The notes under the pieces are model-generated. The model had not been told where the DNA came from. It ran no database searches and saw only the letters and a list, made by a program, of their open reading frames with translations. This document shows, piece after piece, positions 25,747 to 33,636 of a DNA stretch of 33,636 bases (within the stretch, counting starts at the first letter, position 1; every line of letters begins with the position of its first letter). A program made the translations under genes and the position numbers. The DNA comes from Bacteroidota bacterium (GTDB lineage Bacteria; Bacteroidota; Bacteroidia; Bacteroidales; JAIPAH01), in assembly GCA_021767705.1 (NCBI GenBank), contig JAASSU010000010.1, positions 1-33,636 on the forward strand, in the 5' to 3' direction.

Positions 25747-25931
25747 CGCCTTTACTGTTTCTTCAATTCATTTTCATTGAAATCACTCTCCGCTTCAGGT
25801 TTTTGTTATTTTTGATCGGTCAAAGCTTGTCAGGTTTCAATTTATCCTGAGATAATTCTATTTAATAGAACTGTTTCTATGGCGCTTTGATTTTGAATAA
25901 GGCGATGAATCTCTCGTTTAACACTACATCA

Positions 25932-27167
25932 ATGAAAATACGATGGGCCATTTTGATAATTGCATTTCTCGCTGTTGAAAGCTGCGACAACAAGCAATAC
26001 CCTTATGTCCCTGAAAACGTGAGGAACACCCTCGATCGCTCGGGAAGAAATTATATCGAATTTCTTGAAGCTATTGTTAAATACCGGAATCCGGACGACA
26101 GCCTTAAACTGGAAAGCCTCTACTACCTGGCAGCTCATATGCCCATCCATGGCTATCGTACCTATTTACTTCAGGATGAAAATGGCATGCTGATAGATTT
26201 TAATATTCGCGATTATAAAAACCTTCAACGGATACTTGAAATACGCGATTCTATTAAAATGAAACATGGCCAACTCTATTTTATCAGGCACTATTTAGGG
26301 AAGGATGTGTATGTGGTTGAATCTGATTTCATGCAGCAACTCGTAGATTCGGGTCTTCATACCTGGAAAACCAAGCCCTGGTCCTCCGGGTACAGTTTTG
26401 AGGTTTTTAAGAAAAAAATCCTGCCAAAGCGCTTAAACTCGGGGCCTTTAGACGATTGGATGACGATAGTGAAAGATACGCTGCTGCCAGGTTTTAATAC
26501 CAAGGCTGATGACCCCTTCGTTGCAGCCGACCAGATTTATAACCGTTTGAAAGGATTTTTGCTTTGGGATGAGCGCTATACCCAAAACCCTACTGACCAG
26601 GGATGGGCAGAAATGAACAAACACCGTAACGGTCGCTCAGAAGACGCGGCTGTGTTGCTTACCGCGGCTTTCAGAAGTTATGGTATTGCAGCCGCTATCG
26701 ATTTTATTCCGCTGCCAATTGAAAGTACTGAAAATGCCACCTATTGGGTGGTGGTATGGGATGCCCAGGGAAACAAAAGGTATTATTATCCATTTAGTGA
26801 TTCGCTGAAGAAGCCGTCAGGTTTTCCTAAAGTTTTTCGCCGGACTTACCACTCATATCATCCAGGAACATTTCCGGATTCCATCCTGAAGAAGCTGAAA
26901 TATCAGCACTTGGAGCAAAGAAATTACAAGGATGTGACTGATGAATATACACCCACCAAATCATTTAATTTTGAGCCGGTTCAGGAACCTTCCAAACCAT
27001 TCAGTAAAGTCTTTCTTTGCTTTGAATACGAGGGTGATTGGATACCAGCAGGATGGAAATATTATTCAAAAGAAATTCTGTTTAACAAATTAAAAATCGG
27101 CCAGCGCTATGCACTGACCGATAAGTATGGAAATATTCTTTACGAAATGGATGCCCCTCTGCAATGA
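25932..27167 (+). CDS. Lipoprotein with degenerate transglutaminase-like domain
   Basis: A 411-residue putative lipoprotein. ATG 25932 begins MKIRWAILIIAFLAVESCDN, a signal with Cys18 in a loose lipobox; an in-frame ATG 45 bases upstream adds only polar residues. The central part resembles the transglutaminase-like core of Bacteroidota surface proteins: GRSEDAAVLLTAAFRSYGIA, then AAIDFIPLPIEST and TYWVVVWDAQG. In active members the first block has G-x-Cys-x-D and the third His-x-W. Here the Cys position is Ser236 and the His position Thr270, so protease or cross-linking activity is unlikely. The C-terminal domain may be beta-sandwich. A -7-like TATTTTTG (25807-25814) lies upstream without a good -33. 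The gene ends one base short of the convergent peptidase gene. Confidence 0.7.
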   Translation: MKIRWAILIIAFLAVESCDNKQYPYVPENVRNTLDRSGRNYIEFLEAIVKYRNPDDSLKLESLYYLAAHMPIHGYRTYLLQDENGMLIDFNIRDYKNLQRILEIRDSIKMKHGQLYFIRHYLGKDVYVVESDFMQQLVDSGLHTWKTKPWSSGYSFEVFKKKILPKRLNSGPLDDWMTIVKDTLLPGFNTKADDPFVAADQIYNRLKGFLLWDERYTQNPTDQGWAEMNKHRNGRSEDAAVLLTAAFRSYGIAAAIDFIPLPIESTENATYWVVVWDAQGNKRYYYPFSDSLKKPSGFPKVFRRTYHSYHPGTFPDSILKKLKYQHLEQRNYKDVTDEYTPTKSFNFEPVQEPSKPFSKVFLCFEYEGDWIPAGWKYYSKEILFNKLKIGQRYALTDKYGNILYEMDAPLQ

Positions 27168-27168
27168 G

Positions 27169-28353
27169 TTAAAAATCCAACTTCTTCCTGATGTTTTTAG
27201 GGATAGCATCCTTATGAACCATGATTGCAATGGTGTTCAGTCGCAAATACTGCTCCGACATGTATAAATATCCACCAAAATCGTTGCTGTCATCATCCCA
27301 CGAATTTTTGGTGAGGTAAAATTTCGTTCCATTTTGATCTTCAACCACTCCTGTCAGGTGCATCAAATGGTCATCCGTAGCCTGGTGTGTTGTAAAAGCA
27401 GCCTGGCGGTCTTCCTGGCTGATTTTTTTCTCTTCAGGCACCTGCTTTTCAGCTTTCTTCTCAGATTTTGAGTTCTTTTTAGATACATCTTCCCACTTCG
27501 ACATCTCTGTTCCTTCGCGATCTTCTTCCTTTTTCTTGGGTACCGTAGCAACTCCTTTGGTATGCGAAAAACCTTTTTCGCTCACATCCCCATCCCAACA
27601 TACAGAATATCCTTCGCTGAATGAATAATTGATGATTTCCATAAGCTCATCTACCGGCACGTTATAGTAATCATCGTAAGTCCAGTTGTCAGGAACTTCA
27701 AGGCGGAAGGCTTCATAATAAGGGTGATGGGTGTAAGAAGTGATTTCCACATAGTCGTCAGGGTTAAATTTTGTGGTTTCAACAAACTCTTTCGGTGTTA
27801 CTTCTTTTCCGTCAAAAGAAAACTTCTCAGGAACCTCTCCCAAATACTCATCGAGGGTGGCTTTGACCACATTCAGCCACGTAGGGTTGATTTTCCCGCT
27901 TTTGTTTTTTGAGATAACGCTCACCTGAGCCTTCAGCAGAGAATTCAGCTCACTATGATTATGTTTATCCAGCCCGTATTCCAGGCCACTGTAAGCTTCT
28001 TCGGTAACCATCCCTTTCTCCCTGATGGTGTGCATCACATCATGGGCCTGCCCGCCCGGACTAAAGTTTGATGCACCGTGCATTTGCACATAAGAAACAG
28101 CTTTATCAATGTAAGCGTCCCTTACAAAGTACATCTCCGAAAGATCAATTTTGCCATGTCCCATCCGCAAAAGTTCTGTTTCGATAAATGAGGTGGTGGC
28201 AAAGGCCCAGCAGGTGCCGGAGCGGTGCTGATCCCTTACCCCGGTAGTGGGGATGTCATAAACAGTCTTAAAAACATGGTCGCTTACCGTATCCTGGGCT
28301 GTGCCCGTTAAAAATGAAAACAGCAGGGTGCTCAGTACAATTAGTTTTCTCAT
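27169..28353 (-). CDS. Secreted C1 aminopeptidase, bleomycin hydrolase/PepC-like
   Basis: A 394-residue papain-fold peptidase with a signal peptide (MRKLIVLSTLLFSFLTGTAQ), so periplasmic or secreted. The triad is visible: Cys48 in QHRSGTCWAF (with the oxyanion Gln42), His329 in TDDHLMHLTGVV, and Asn350 in TKNSWDDDS. The order and spacing are those of the bleomycin hydrolase/PepC branch, which trims N-terminal residues from peptides as a barrel oligomer. ATG 28353 is the start; the only codon further upstream is TTG at 28362. Residues about 272-315 are a Lys/Glu-rich insert not expected in the core fold. A -7-like TAACTTTG (minus, 28409-28402) lies about 50 bases upstream. It converges with the lipoprotein gene. 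Confidence 0.9.
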   Translation of the reverse strand: MRKLIVLSTLLFSFLTGTAQDTVSDHVFKTVYDIPTTGVRDQHRSGTCWAFATTSFIETELLRMGHGKIDLSEMYFVRDAYIDKAVSYVQMHGASNFSPGGQAHDVMHTIREKGMVTEEAYSGLEYGLDKHNHSELNSLLKAQVSVISKNKSGKINPTWLNVVKATLDEYLGEVPEKFSFDGKEVTPKEFVETTKFNPDDYVEITSYTHHPYYEAFRLEVPDNWTYDDYYNVPVDELMEIINYSFSEGYSVCWDGDVSEKGFSHTKGVATVPKKKEEDREGTEMSKWEDVSKKNSKSEKKAEKQVPEEKKISQEDRQAAFTTHQATDDHLMHLTGVVEDQNGTKFYLTKNSWDDDSNDFGGYLYMSEQYLRLNTIAIMVHKDAIPKNIRKKLDF

Positions 28354-28747
28354 AGGTTTCAATATTTAATTTCTGTTAGTACTTTTAAAAGTTAAAATCA
28401 TCAAAGTTATTGACAGATAAATGTTAATTTTAACATGCAGGCAAATTTAATTGTTTTTTTTGATATCTGTTGAATAGTAGGCCTGAGCGCAACCCTGAGC
28501 GCTTGTTTGGTGTCTTGTTTCAAAGATTAGGCAAGTGTATTTTCTGTTATTTGATAAAATGATTTTATTTAGTAACTTTGGATATTTTCAGATTTAAATC
28601 TACATTTGCTTTCAGTTGGCTCATGTGCGCGGATGAACGGAATTCAGCATAAAAGCCGGCTATAAATAAAAAATTACTGAATTGAAATAAGAAAGCATTT
28701 TCAAAAGGAAGAAAAAACTACAAAATCATTAACAATACTTAATCTAT
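28354..28747. other. Divergent intergenic region with two promoters
   Basis: This gap holds the -7-like TAACTTTG of the peptidase gene (minus, 28402-28409) and the full promoter of the BNR protein (28550-28580). Between them CCTGAGCGC occurs twice, at 28482-28490 and 28494-28502. No open frame of interest was seen. Confidence 0.6.
28550..28580 (+). promoter_or_regulatory. Promoter of the BNR-repeat secreted protein
   Basis: TTTG (28550-28553), a 19-base spacer and TAACTTTG (28573-28580) match the Bacteroidota consensus fully. The start codon at 28748 leaves a leader of about 160 bases, long for this window. Confidence 0.72.
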
Positions 28748-31531
28748 ATGAAAGGTAAAATTTTACTATTGAGTTTATTAGCAGTAATGCTTGGCCTTGC
28801 AACAACAGTAAGTGCCCAGCAGGGAGTGAAATCCGGTGATATGACTTACATGGAAAGAGCCAGGGTAAACCAGGTTACCGGGCAAATTAACCCCGCTGAC
28901 GTGATTGACGCACGTGCACAATTGGAGAAGATGTCGAGTAATAAAGCATTGAACCTTAATTGGATGGAAGTGGGTCCTGATAATTATGGAGGATTTGTTT
29001 CTTCAATTCTTGTTGACCATCAGGATGAAAGTGGAAACACAATGTATGTCGGTGCGTTCACAGGAGGCTTATGGAAAACCACAGATGGGGGTATCATCTG
29101 GGAAAAAATCAATCCTTCAGGCCAGAATATTTTTGTTTCGTCATTGGCCCAGGCTAACGACGGAACCATTTATGCTTCTACAGGATTAAAAGATCAGTTT
29201 GTGGGGCAGGGGGTTTTCAAATCGACCAACGGTATGGATTTCGAATTAATCCCTTCAACCAGCCCGGATCACAAAAACTCGGACGCTGCCTGGTCTTACG
29301 TTCATAAAGTAGAGATTGGCACCAACCAGGAAGTTTACGCTGCTACGAACGTAGGTTTAATGGTTTCAACCAATGGCGGTGATAGCTGGACAATGGCTGC
29401 CACCAGCGAGGGAAACCTTGAAGGATTTTGCTACGATGTGGAAGTTGCAGGCAGTGGGGTGATTTTCACTAACATCGAGGATGAAGCCTATCATTCAACA
29501 GGCGATGTTGCTGGATTTAATATGATTTCAGGATCAGCAGACTCATTGCTTCCTTCCGGAGCAGCAAGAATCAAATTCGCCGCCGCTCCTTCAGAGGAGG
29601 CCAAAGTTTATGCTGTGGCGGTTGATGACAATGGAATTTTAGAAGGTGTATTCCTTACCGACAACAACGGTATTGAATGGAGGGAAATTGGCCCCGGAGG
29701 CACTGATTTACTCAATCCATTTTTTATTGATGGTGATGTTGGAACAGGATTGAACACTGCCTCTATTGCTGTTGCTCCAAACGATGCAGACAAAGTTTAT
29801 GTGGGTGGAACAGTGGTCTTCCGCGGCACCGCTCCTGAAGATGACGGGTATTATGCTTGGGAAAAGCCTTTCTTTAATCCTTTATTTAATGGTCCTTTAG
29901 GAATTCACTCCATTTGTTTCCCTGCAAACAATAAGATGTATATCGCATCTGAATATGGTGTTTCTTCATTTAACACAAGCACACAAGAGTATAGGACACT
30001 TAATAATTTCCTTGATATTTCGAGCTTTAACTCAGTATCTTTGGGCATTGACGATAAAGTGTTAGGTGGTGAGAACAAATTTGGTGTACTGCATTTCCCA
30101 TTATTCGGTGGACAGGAAAAATCGGCCGAAACAATTATTCCCGGAACGGGCGGATATGCAGAGCGTTCGGTGCTGAAGGAAAATACGATTATCATTTCAC
30201 TCGAAGCAAATACCAGTGAAAATATGTTCAGAAGCCAGGATATGGGAGAGGCTTTTGGTCAAAACTTCCTCAAAGCTGATATTGGTTATTCAGGAGAAAC
30301 AGAATATGATTCCCAATTTTTGCAGTTTGAGCTTTGGGAATCGTTTAACAACCCCGCAAGTGAAAAGGTGGTTTATTTTAAAGCAGTAGATACCAGCTAC
30401 ACTGCCGGTGATGTGGTCTATGCTGAAAGCTATCCTGAAAAATACCCCATAGAAGTTACTTTGGATGCAAACCTGAACGATGGTGATTCTATTGCTGTAA
30501 ATGATTATATCACTTCGCGTCTGTTTGTGGCTGCCGAAGATAATGAAGCCGAGCTTTGGATGACTGATGAAGTGCACCTTTACGGTGTTGAACCTGTTTG
30601 GTTCCAGATTGCTGAGTTTGGAAATGATGAGCTACCTTCGGCCATTGAGGTTTCTAAAGATGGTGATTACGTTTATGTTGGTATGGAAAACGGTGCGCTT
30701 TATCGCGTAGGTAATGTGTTGCAAGCCAATGACTCTGCTTCGGCAATGTTCGACTCAGGATCGTCTGTGGTAAGCAACGATACTGTTTTCTACATGGAAG
30801 ACCGTATGATCACTTCAATAAGTGTTGATCCTAATAACAATGACCACGTAGTGGTTACTATGGGAAATTATGGCAATGATAGTTATGTTTTCGAGTCTTT
30901 CAATGCTACTGCTGAAAACCCTGTTTACAATAGTATCCAGTACAACCTGCCTTCTGTGCCGGTTTACAGTTCACTGGTTGAGATGAACAGCAGCGACCGT
31001 GTTCTAGTGGGTTCTGAATTTGGAATTTTTGCCCTCGAAAATGACTCATGGACGCTTGAAGCCGGAGAAATGGGAGCATTACCTGTAACGCAGCTCCGTC
31101 AGCAGGTGCTCGAGTCTGATGACATGAATGTTCCCGTGGGAGAATTAGGCGGAGAAACTATCTATGAAACTTTCAAAGGTATAACTAACAACGGCACCAT
31201 TTATGCCTCAACATACGGAAGAGGTATCTGGAAATCAAGAAACTTTGTTGGGTTTGATGATATCGCCGAAGGAAACGCAGATAACCAATCGATTATCAAT
31301 GTTTATCCAAACCCGGTTTCTGATTTGGCAAAAATTAACCTGAATGATTTAACTGCTGAAAAAGCCGAGGTCAGAGTCCTCGACCTGCAGGGAAGAGTGG
31401 TTTTTGCCCAGCCATTCAATAATGTTGAAAATGAAATCAGCATTAATGTCAACTTCCTGAAGCGAGGACAGTATCTCGTGCAGGTAATTGCAAATGACGC
31501 AGTAAACACTACAAAGATGATCGTACAATAA
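28748..31531 (+). CDS. BNR/sortilin-like repeat protein with T9SS C-terminal sorting domain
   Basis: A 927-residue secreted protein. It has a signal peptide (MKGKILLLSLLAVMLGLATT, cleavage near VSAQ) and a beta-propeller region with Asp-box-like repeats: LWKTTDGGIIWE, VFKSTNGMDFE, VSTNGGDSWTMAA, FLTDNNGIEWREI, and near the end TYGRGIWKSRNF. The last 75 residues are a type A T9SS sorting domain: VYPNPVSDLAKINL, then EVRVLDLQGRVVF, and GQYLVQVIANDAVNTTKMIV. The protein is therefore exported by Sec, moved across the outer membrane by T9SS, and probably attached to the surface or released after the tail is cut. No catalytic residues of a sialidase are apparent; Asp-box propellers also serve in binding. 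Strong promoter and terminator mark a single-gene unit. Confidence 0.93.
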   Translation: MKGKILLLSLLAVMLGLATTVSAQQGVKSGDMTYMERARVNQVTGQINPADVIDARAQLEKMSSNKALNLNWMEVGPDNYGGFVSSILVDHQDESGNTMYVGAFTGGLWKTTDGGIIWEKINPSGQNIFVSSLAQANDGTIYASTGLKDQFVGQGVFKSTNGMDFELIPSTSPDHKNSDAAWSYVHKVEIGTNQEVYAATNVGLMVSTNGGDSWTMAATSEGNLEGFCYDVEVAGSGVIFTNIEDEAYHSTGDVAGFNMISGSADSLLPSGAARIKFAAAPSEEAKVYAVAVDDNGILEGVFLTDNNGIEWREIGPGGTDLLNPFFIDGDVGTGLNTASIAVAPNDADKVYVGGTVVFRGTAPEDDGYYAWEKPFFNPLFNGPLGIHSICFPANNKMYIASEYGVSSFNTSTQEYRTLNNFLDISSFNSVSLGIDDKVLGGENKFGVLHFPLFGGQEKSAETIIPGTGGYAERSVLKENTIIISLEANTSENMFRSQDMGEAFGQNFLKADIGYSGETEYDSQFLQFELWESFNNPASEKVVYFKAVDTSYTAGDVVYAESYPEKYPIEVTLDANLNDGDSIAVNDYITSRLFVAAEDNEAELWMTDEVHLYGVEPVWFQIAEFGNDELPSAIEVSKDGDYVYVGMENGALYRVGNVLQANDSASAMFDSGSSVVSNDTVFYMEDRMITSISVDPNNNDHVVVTMGNYGNDSYVFESFNATAENPVYNSIQYNLPSVPVYSSLVEMNSSDRVLVGSEFGIFALENDSWTLEAGEMGALPVTQLRQQVLESDDMNVPVGELGGETIYETFKGITNNGTIYASTYGRGIWKSRNFVGFDDIAEGNADNQSIINVYPNPVSDLAKINLNDLTAEKAEVRVLDLQGRVVFAQPFNNVENEISINVNFLKRGQYLVQVIANDAVNTTKMIVQ

Positions 31532-31556
31532 AATACGATATAGTAACTAAAATTAG

Positions 31557-31588
31557 ACCTCCGGTATTCAACTTACCGGAGGTTTTTT
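31557..31588 (+). terminator. Rho-independent terminator of the BNR-repeat gene
   Basis: ACCTCCGGTA (31557-31566) and TACCGGAGGT (31574-31583) form a perfect 10-bp stem with a 7-base loop, followed by a run of T to 31588. It starts 26 bases after the stop codon. Confidence 0.93.
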
Positions 31589-31709
31589 ATGTCCTCACCC
31601 TGATGTACATAAGCGGGTTTACAGCGAATTAAATGTTCGAGGTGTAAAGAAGAGAACTTATCGTAAACCGCATGTTATATAGTTAGAAGGAAAATAGAAA
31701 TACAGTTTG

Positions 31710-31744
31710 GCGGAAGCTCCCCCGCGAAAGCTTTCGGGGTCCGC
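31710..31744. repeat. Palindromic repeat, copy 1
   Basis: A 35-base unit bounded by GCGGA and TCCGC, which pair, with an inner stem CCCCG / CGGGG around the self-complementary AAAGCTTT. Copy 2 lies 123 bases to the right in the same orientation. Confidence 0.75.
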
Positions 31745-31832
31745 TATTATATTCTTCCAGCCTCCGGCTGGTTTCATCGCATATTCAAAAGATTTGTACT
31801 ATATAAAAGCCAGAGGCTTTCAGGATGTTACA

Positions 31833-31865
31833 GCGGAAGCACCCGCGAAAGCTTTCGGGGTCCGC
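31833..31865. repeat. Palindromic repeat, copy 2
   Basis: A 33-base unit that matches copy 1 except for a two-base length change and one substitution in the left inner arm. It keeps the GCGGA / TCCGC ends and CGCGAAAGCTTTCGGGG. Confidence 0.75.
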
Positions 31866-32024
31866 CGAACGTTAAATTTTAAAAAACATAAGTAACCAAA
31901 TTTATACCTCGATTAAACGTGAAGCAACCAAGTTTTTTTAGGAGAGTGTCATACCAGTCAGGCCGATGAATCCAGATATCCTGCAAAGAATCAAAAAATC
32001 TTGGTTATAAGAATGCAAGGGCAT

Positions 32025-32051
32025 AAAAAAACAGACGACAATGCGTCTGTT
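32025..32051 (-). terminator. Rho-independent terminator of the 41-residue lipoprotein gene
   Basis: On the minus strand AACAGACG and CGTCTGTT (32051-32030) form an 8-bp stem with a 6-base loop, followed by a run of T down to 32025. It begins about 48 bases after the small lipoprotein stop codon, which supports that gene. Confidence 0.88.
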
Positions 32052-32098
32052 ATCATATTTTGAATCAGTTAATTTCTGAAGTGAAAGCCAATAATGCT

Positions 32099-32224
32099 TT
32101 ATGGCCTGTCTATCTGAAATTTCTCTACATTATTATACGCAGGGCATGGCTGCGATGATCGACATGATGACAGTGTAAGAGCTAAAACAAAAGCTACAGC
32201 GATGGCGATTACAATTCTTTTCAT
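32099..32224 (-). CDS. 41-residue small lipoprotein
   Basis: A very short gene read from ATG 32224 to TAA at 32099. The product starts MKRIVIAIAVAFVLALTLSS and then Cys21, a clear lipoprotein signal with lipobox LSSC. The mature part is only about 21 residues and includes QPCPAY, a pattern I recall from tiny lipoproteins of Bacteroidota; the tail is polar. AAAGGAAAG lies about 7 bases before the ATG, and a good terminator follows. It is divergent from ung with 168 bases between starts. Function unknown. The signal, the terminator and the recalled CPAY pattern together make it likely to be real in spite of its size. Confidence 0.78.
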   Translation of the reverse strand: MKRIVIAIAVAFVLALTLSSCRSSQPCPAYNNVEKFQIDRP

Positions 32225-32392
32225 TTTGATCTTTCCTTTTTGATGTTTTCCGCAGTAACACTCCGGACTGTTTTAAATGATCTCAGGCAGAGCCTGTTTA
32301 TAACTTTTTCTCTACTAACAACGAATAAAAGTTTTTATTGTTGCCACAAATGTATTTCTTTGTCAGGACATTTTCAACAAACAGCTTACAAA

Positions 32393-33076
32393 ATGAGTAA
32401 AATATCGCCAAAAATCGATGAGAGTTGGAAAGAAGTACTCAACAGCCAGTTTGAGACCGAATACTTTAAGCAACTGAAAGAATTTCTTATCGAAGAGCGC
32501 AAACAACACACCGTTTATCCTCCGGGCTCACAGATTTTTTCTGCTTTTGATAATGTGCCGTTCCACAAGGTGAAGGTCGTTATTATAGGTCAGGATCCGT
32601 ATCATGGCCCAAAGCAAGCTAACGGCATGTGCTTTTCGGTGACGAAAGGCGTAATGCAACCTCCTTCGCTCAAGAATATTTTTAAAGAAATACAGGATGA
32701 TCTTGGCATTCCTGTGCCCAAACATGGAGACCTTACGCCATGGGCCAGGCAGGGGGTGCTGTTGCTCAATGCAGTGCTTACGGTGAGGGCCCACCAGCCT
32801 CAATCGCACCAGAAAAGAGGATGGGAACAATTTACCGATCATGCCATTAAACAGCTCTCTGAGCATCGCGATGGGCTGGTATTTTTGCTCTGGGGAAGGT
32901 CGGCACAAATGAAAACAACCCTGATAGACACCGACAAGCACTATATCCTCAAAGCCCCGCACCCTTCGCCACTCAGTGCCAACCGCGGATTCTTCGGGTG
33001 TAAACATTTTTCTAAAACAAACGAAATACTTCAAACTATTGGAAGAGAGCCTGTTAATTGGAGTATCGAGGAATAA
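32393..33076 (+). CDS. ung: Uracil-DNA glycosylase, family 1
   Basis: A 227-residue enzyme that removes uracil from DNA in base excision repair. The water-activating motif GQDPYHGPKQANGMCFSV (catalytic Asp) and the DNA-binding loop HPSPLSANRGFFGCKHF (catalytic His) are both intact, as are LLLNAVLTVR and LLWGRSAQ. The start is set at ATG 32393 (MSKISPKIDESWKEVLNS), which gives the usual length; the open frame extends upstream to 32240, but that part shows no similarity and overlaps the control region of the divergent lipoprotein gene. A 2-base-loop hairpin (AATAAAA/TTTTATT, 32324-32339) lies upstream. No clear promoter consensus or terminator was found. Confidence 0.97.
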   Translation: MSKISPKIDESWKEVLNSQFETEYFKQLKEFLIEERKQHTVYPPGSQIFSAFDNVPFHKVKVVIIGQDPYHGPKQANGMCFSVTKGVMQPPSLKNIFKEIQDDLGIPVPKHGDLTPWARQGVLLLNAVLTVRAHQPQSHQKRGWEQFTDHAIKQLSEHRDGLVFLLWGRSAQMKTTLIDTDKHYILKAPHPSPLSANRGFFGCKHFSKTNEILQTIGREPVNWSIEE

Positions 33077-33180
33077 TGCCCGTATCAGGAATATCAATAA
33101 AACTAAATTGATTCTAAATAAGTATGTAAATATTTAAATTAATTATTAATATTGCACAATCTAAACTAACATTTCTAGCT

Positions 33181-33636
33181 TATGAGAAAAACATTATTGT
33201 TAATCGCATTTGGCTTGTCCATGTGGTTTACAGCCTACTCAGGGGGATTTCAGGTAGGTTTACAGGGACAACGTCAAACAGGAATGGGATTATTGGGAAC
33301 GGGTTACCTTACAGGTCCCAGTTCCGTATTTTATAATCCCGGAGGAATGTCTTTTATCGACGGAAACTTTAACCTTTCGCTGGGTGTCAGCCCCATCGTT
33401 TCAACTGTAGCTTTCCAGTACGAAGCGCCCTCATTGTACGAGGCCACTACCGATAACCCGGTAAGTTTACCCTTCTCGCTCTATGGTGCAGGAAAAATCA
33501 ATGACAAGCTTTCTGTAGGATTGGGAGTTTATACTCCTTACGGAAGTTCTACTGTTTGGGGCGACGACTGGCGCGGAAGACACATCATTCAGGATATTTC
33601 GCTGATGGCGATTTATTTTCAGCCAACAGTCTCTTA
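33181..33636 (+). CDS. FadL-family outer membrane transporter (partial, 3' end outside window)
   Basis: The frame opens at ATG 33181 and is still open at the window edge, 152 codons later. A signal peptide (MRKTLLLIAFGLSMWFTAYS) is followed by the N-terminal signature of OmpP1/FadL/TodX proteins: GGFQVGLQGQRQTGMG, then a segment with SSVFYNPGGMSFIDGNFNLS, and GLGVYTPYGSSTVW. These are beta-barrels of the outer membrane that take up long-chain fatty acids or other hydrophobic compounds, with the N-terminal plug near the signature. The substrate cannot be told from this part. A near-consensus -7 (TAATATTG) lies about 25-30 bases before the start. Confidence 0.88.

Larger units (their letters stand above)
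31532..32098. other. Non-coding region with terminators and a repeat pair
   Basis: After the BNR gene terminator this 567-base stretch holds two copies of a 33-35-base palindromic repeat, two smaller hairpins between them (CCAGCC-TCC-GGCTGG near 31768 and AAAGCC-AGA-GGCTTT near 31807), and at its right end the terminator of the small lipoprotein gene. I see no credible gene in it; a 62-codon frame at 31707-31895 merely translates the repeat pair. Confidence 0.65.

Noticed and set aside
31640..31710. Integron attC-like or attachment site near the repeats
   Set aside because: I looked for paired core sites and an integrase; none could be supported from the sequence.
31707..31895. 62-codon frame across the repeat pair
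   Set aside because: The predicted peptide is only the translation of the two palindromic units and the hairpins between them, with no ribosome site or signal.
32240..32392. 51-residue N-terminal extension of uracil-DNA glycosylase
   Set aside because: The family start matches ATG 32393; the extension is Cys- and Phe-rich without similarity and crosses the divergent promoter region.

Overview
The window looks like a chromosomal segment from a member of the Bacteroidota, probably order Bacteroidales/Marinilabiliales. The evidence is a secreted protein with a type IX secretion (T9SS) C-terminal sorting domain, a zinc-free type B ribosomal protein L31, the alternative GlmU-like nucleotidyltransferase of this phylum, a complete Bat (MoxR/VWA) operon, and several promoters of the phylum type (TTTG-N19-21-TAnnTTTG). 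No tRNA, rRNA, CRISPR array, transposase or prophage gene was seen. The placement is from memory of gene families, not from a search.

Layout. 1-3117: the end of an uncharacterised gene, a small lipoprotein gene broken by an in-frame stop and followed directly by a DUF2231 membrane protein, a prolyl oligopeptidase remnant that has lost its middle (minus strand), and a LuxC-type acyl-CoA reductase homologue lacking the expected active-site cysteine. 3173-7430: rpmE2 with clear promoter and terminator, a GlmU-like enzyme, and Lon protease. 7431-8781: an AT-rich AAA/DUF4143 ATPase gene preceded by paired palindromic sites. 8824-11668 (minus): pyrB-pyrI and, upstream in its own transcription unit, a bacterial homologue of archaeal cyclic 2,3-diphosphoglycerate synthetase. 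11972-16951: an orphan TPR sensor histidine kinase, argS, and a DUF1338 metalloenzyme (minus). 17031-17333: an alpha/beta hydrolase fragment.

17415-25746 is the main functional block, the Bat operon: moxR, a DUF58 protein, a single-pass membrane protein, batA, batB, batC, batD and batE. A cytoplasmic MoxR ATPase, soluble and membrane VWA-type proteins and TPR proteins probably form an inner-membrane assembly facing the periplasm. Its precise role is unsettled in the field. Three internal genes carry strong Shine-Dalgarno sequences, which is notable in a phylum that mostly does without them. The unnamed membrane protein and BatD appear to share a C-terminal cytoplasmic module.

25932-33636: a lipoprotein with a degenerate transglutaminase-like core, a convergent C1 (bleomycin hydrolase-like) peptidase with a charged insert, a BNR-repeat T9SS cargo protein, a non-coding stretch with two copies of a palindromic repeat, a 41-residue lipoprotein gene with its own terminator, ung, and the start of a FadL-family outer membrane protein that runs off the window.

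No single new system stands out with certainty. The best candidates for follow-up are the shared module in the Bat operon, the diphosphoglycerate synthetase homologue beside pyrBI, promoters that reuse the T-tract of the upstream terminator, and two pseudoenzyme candidates.
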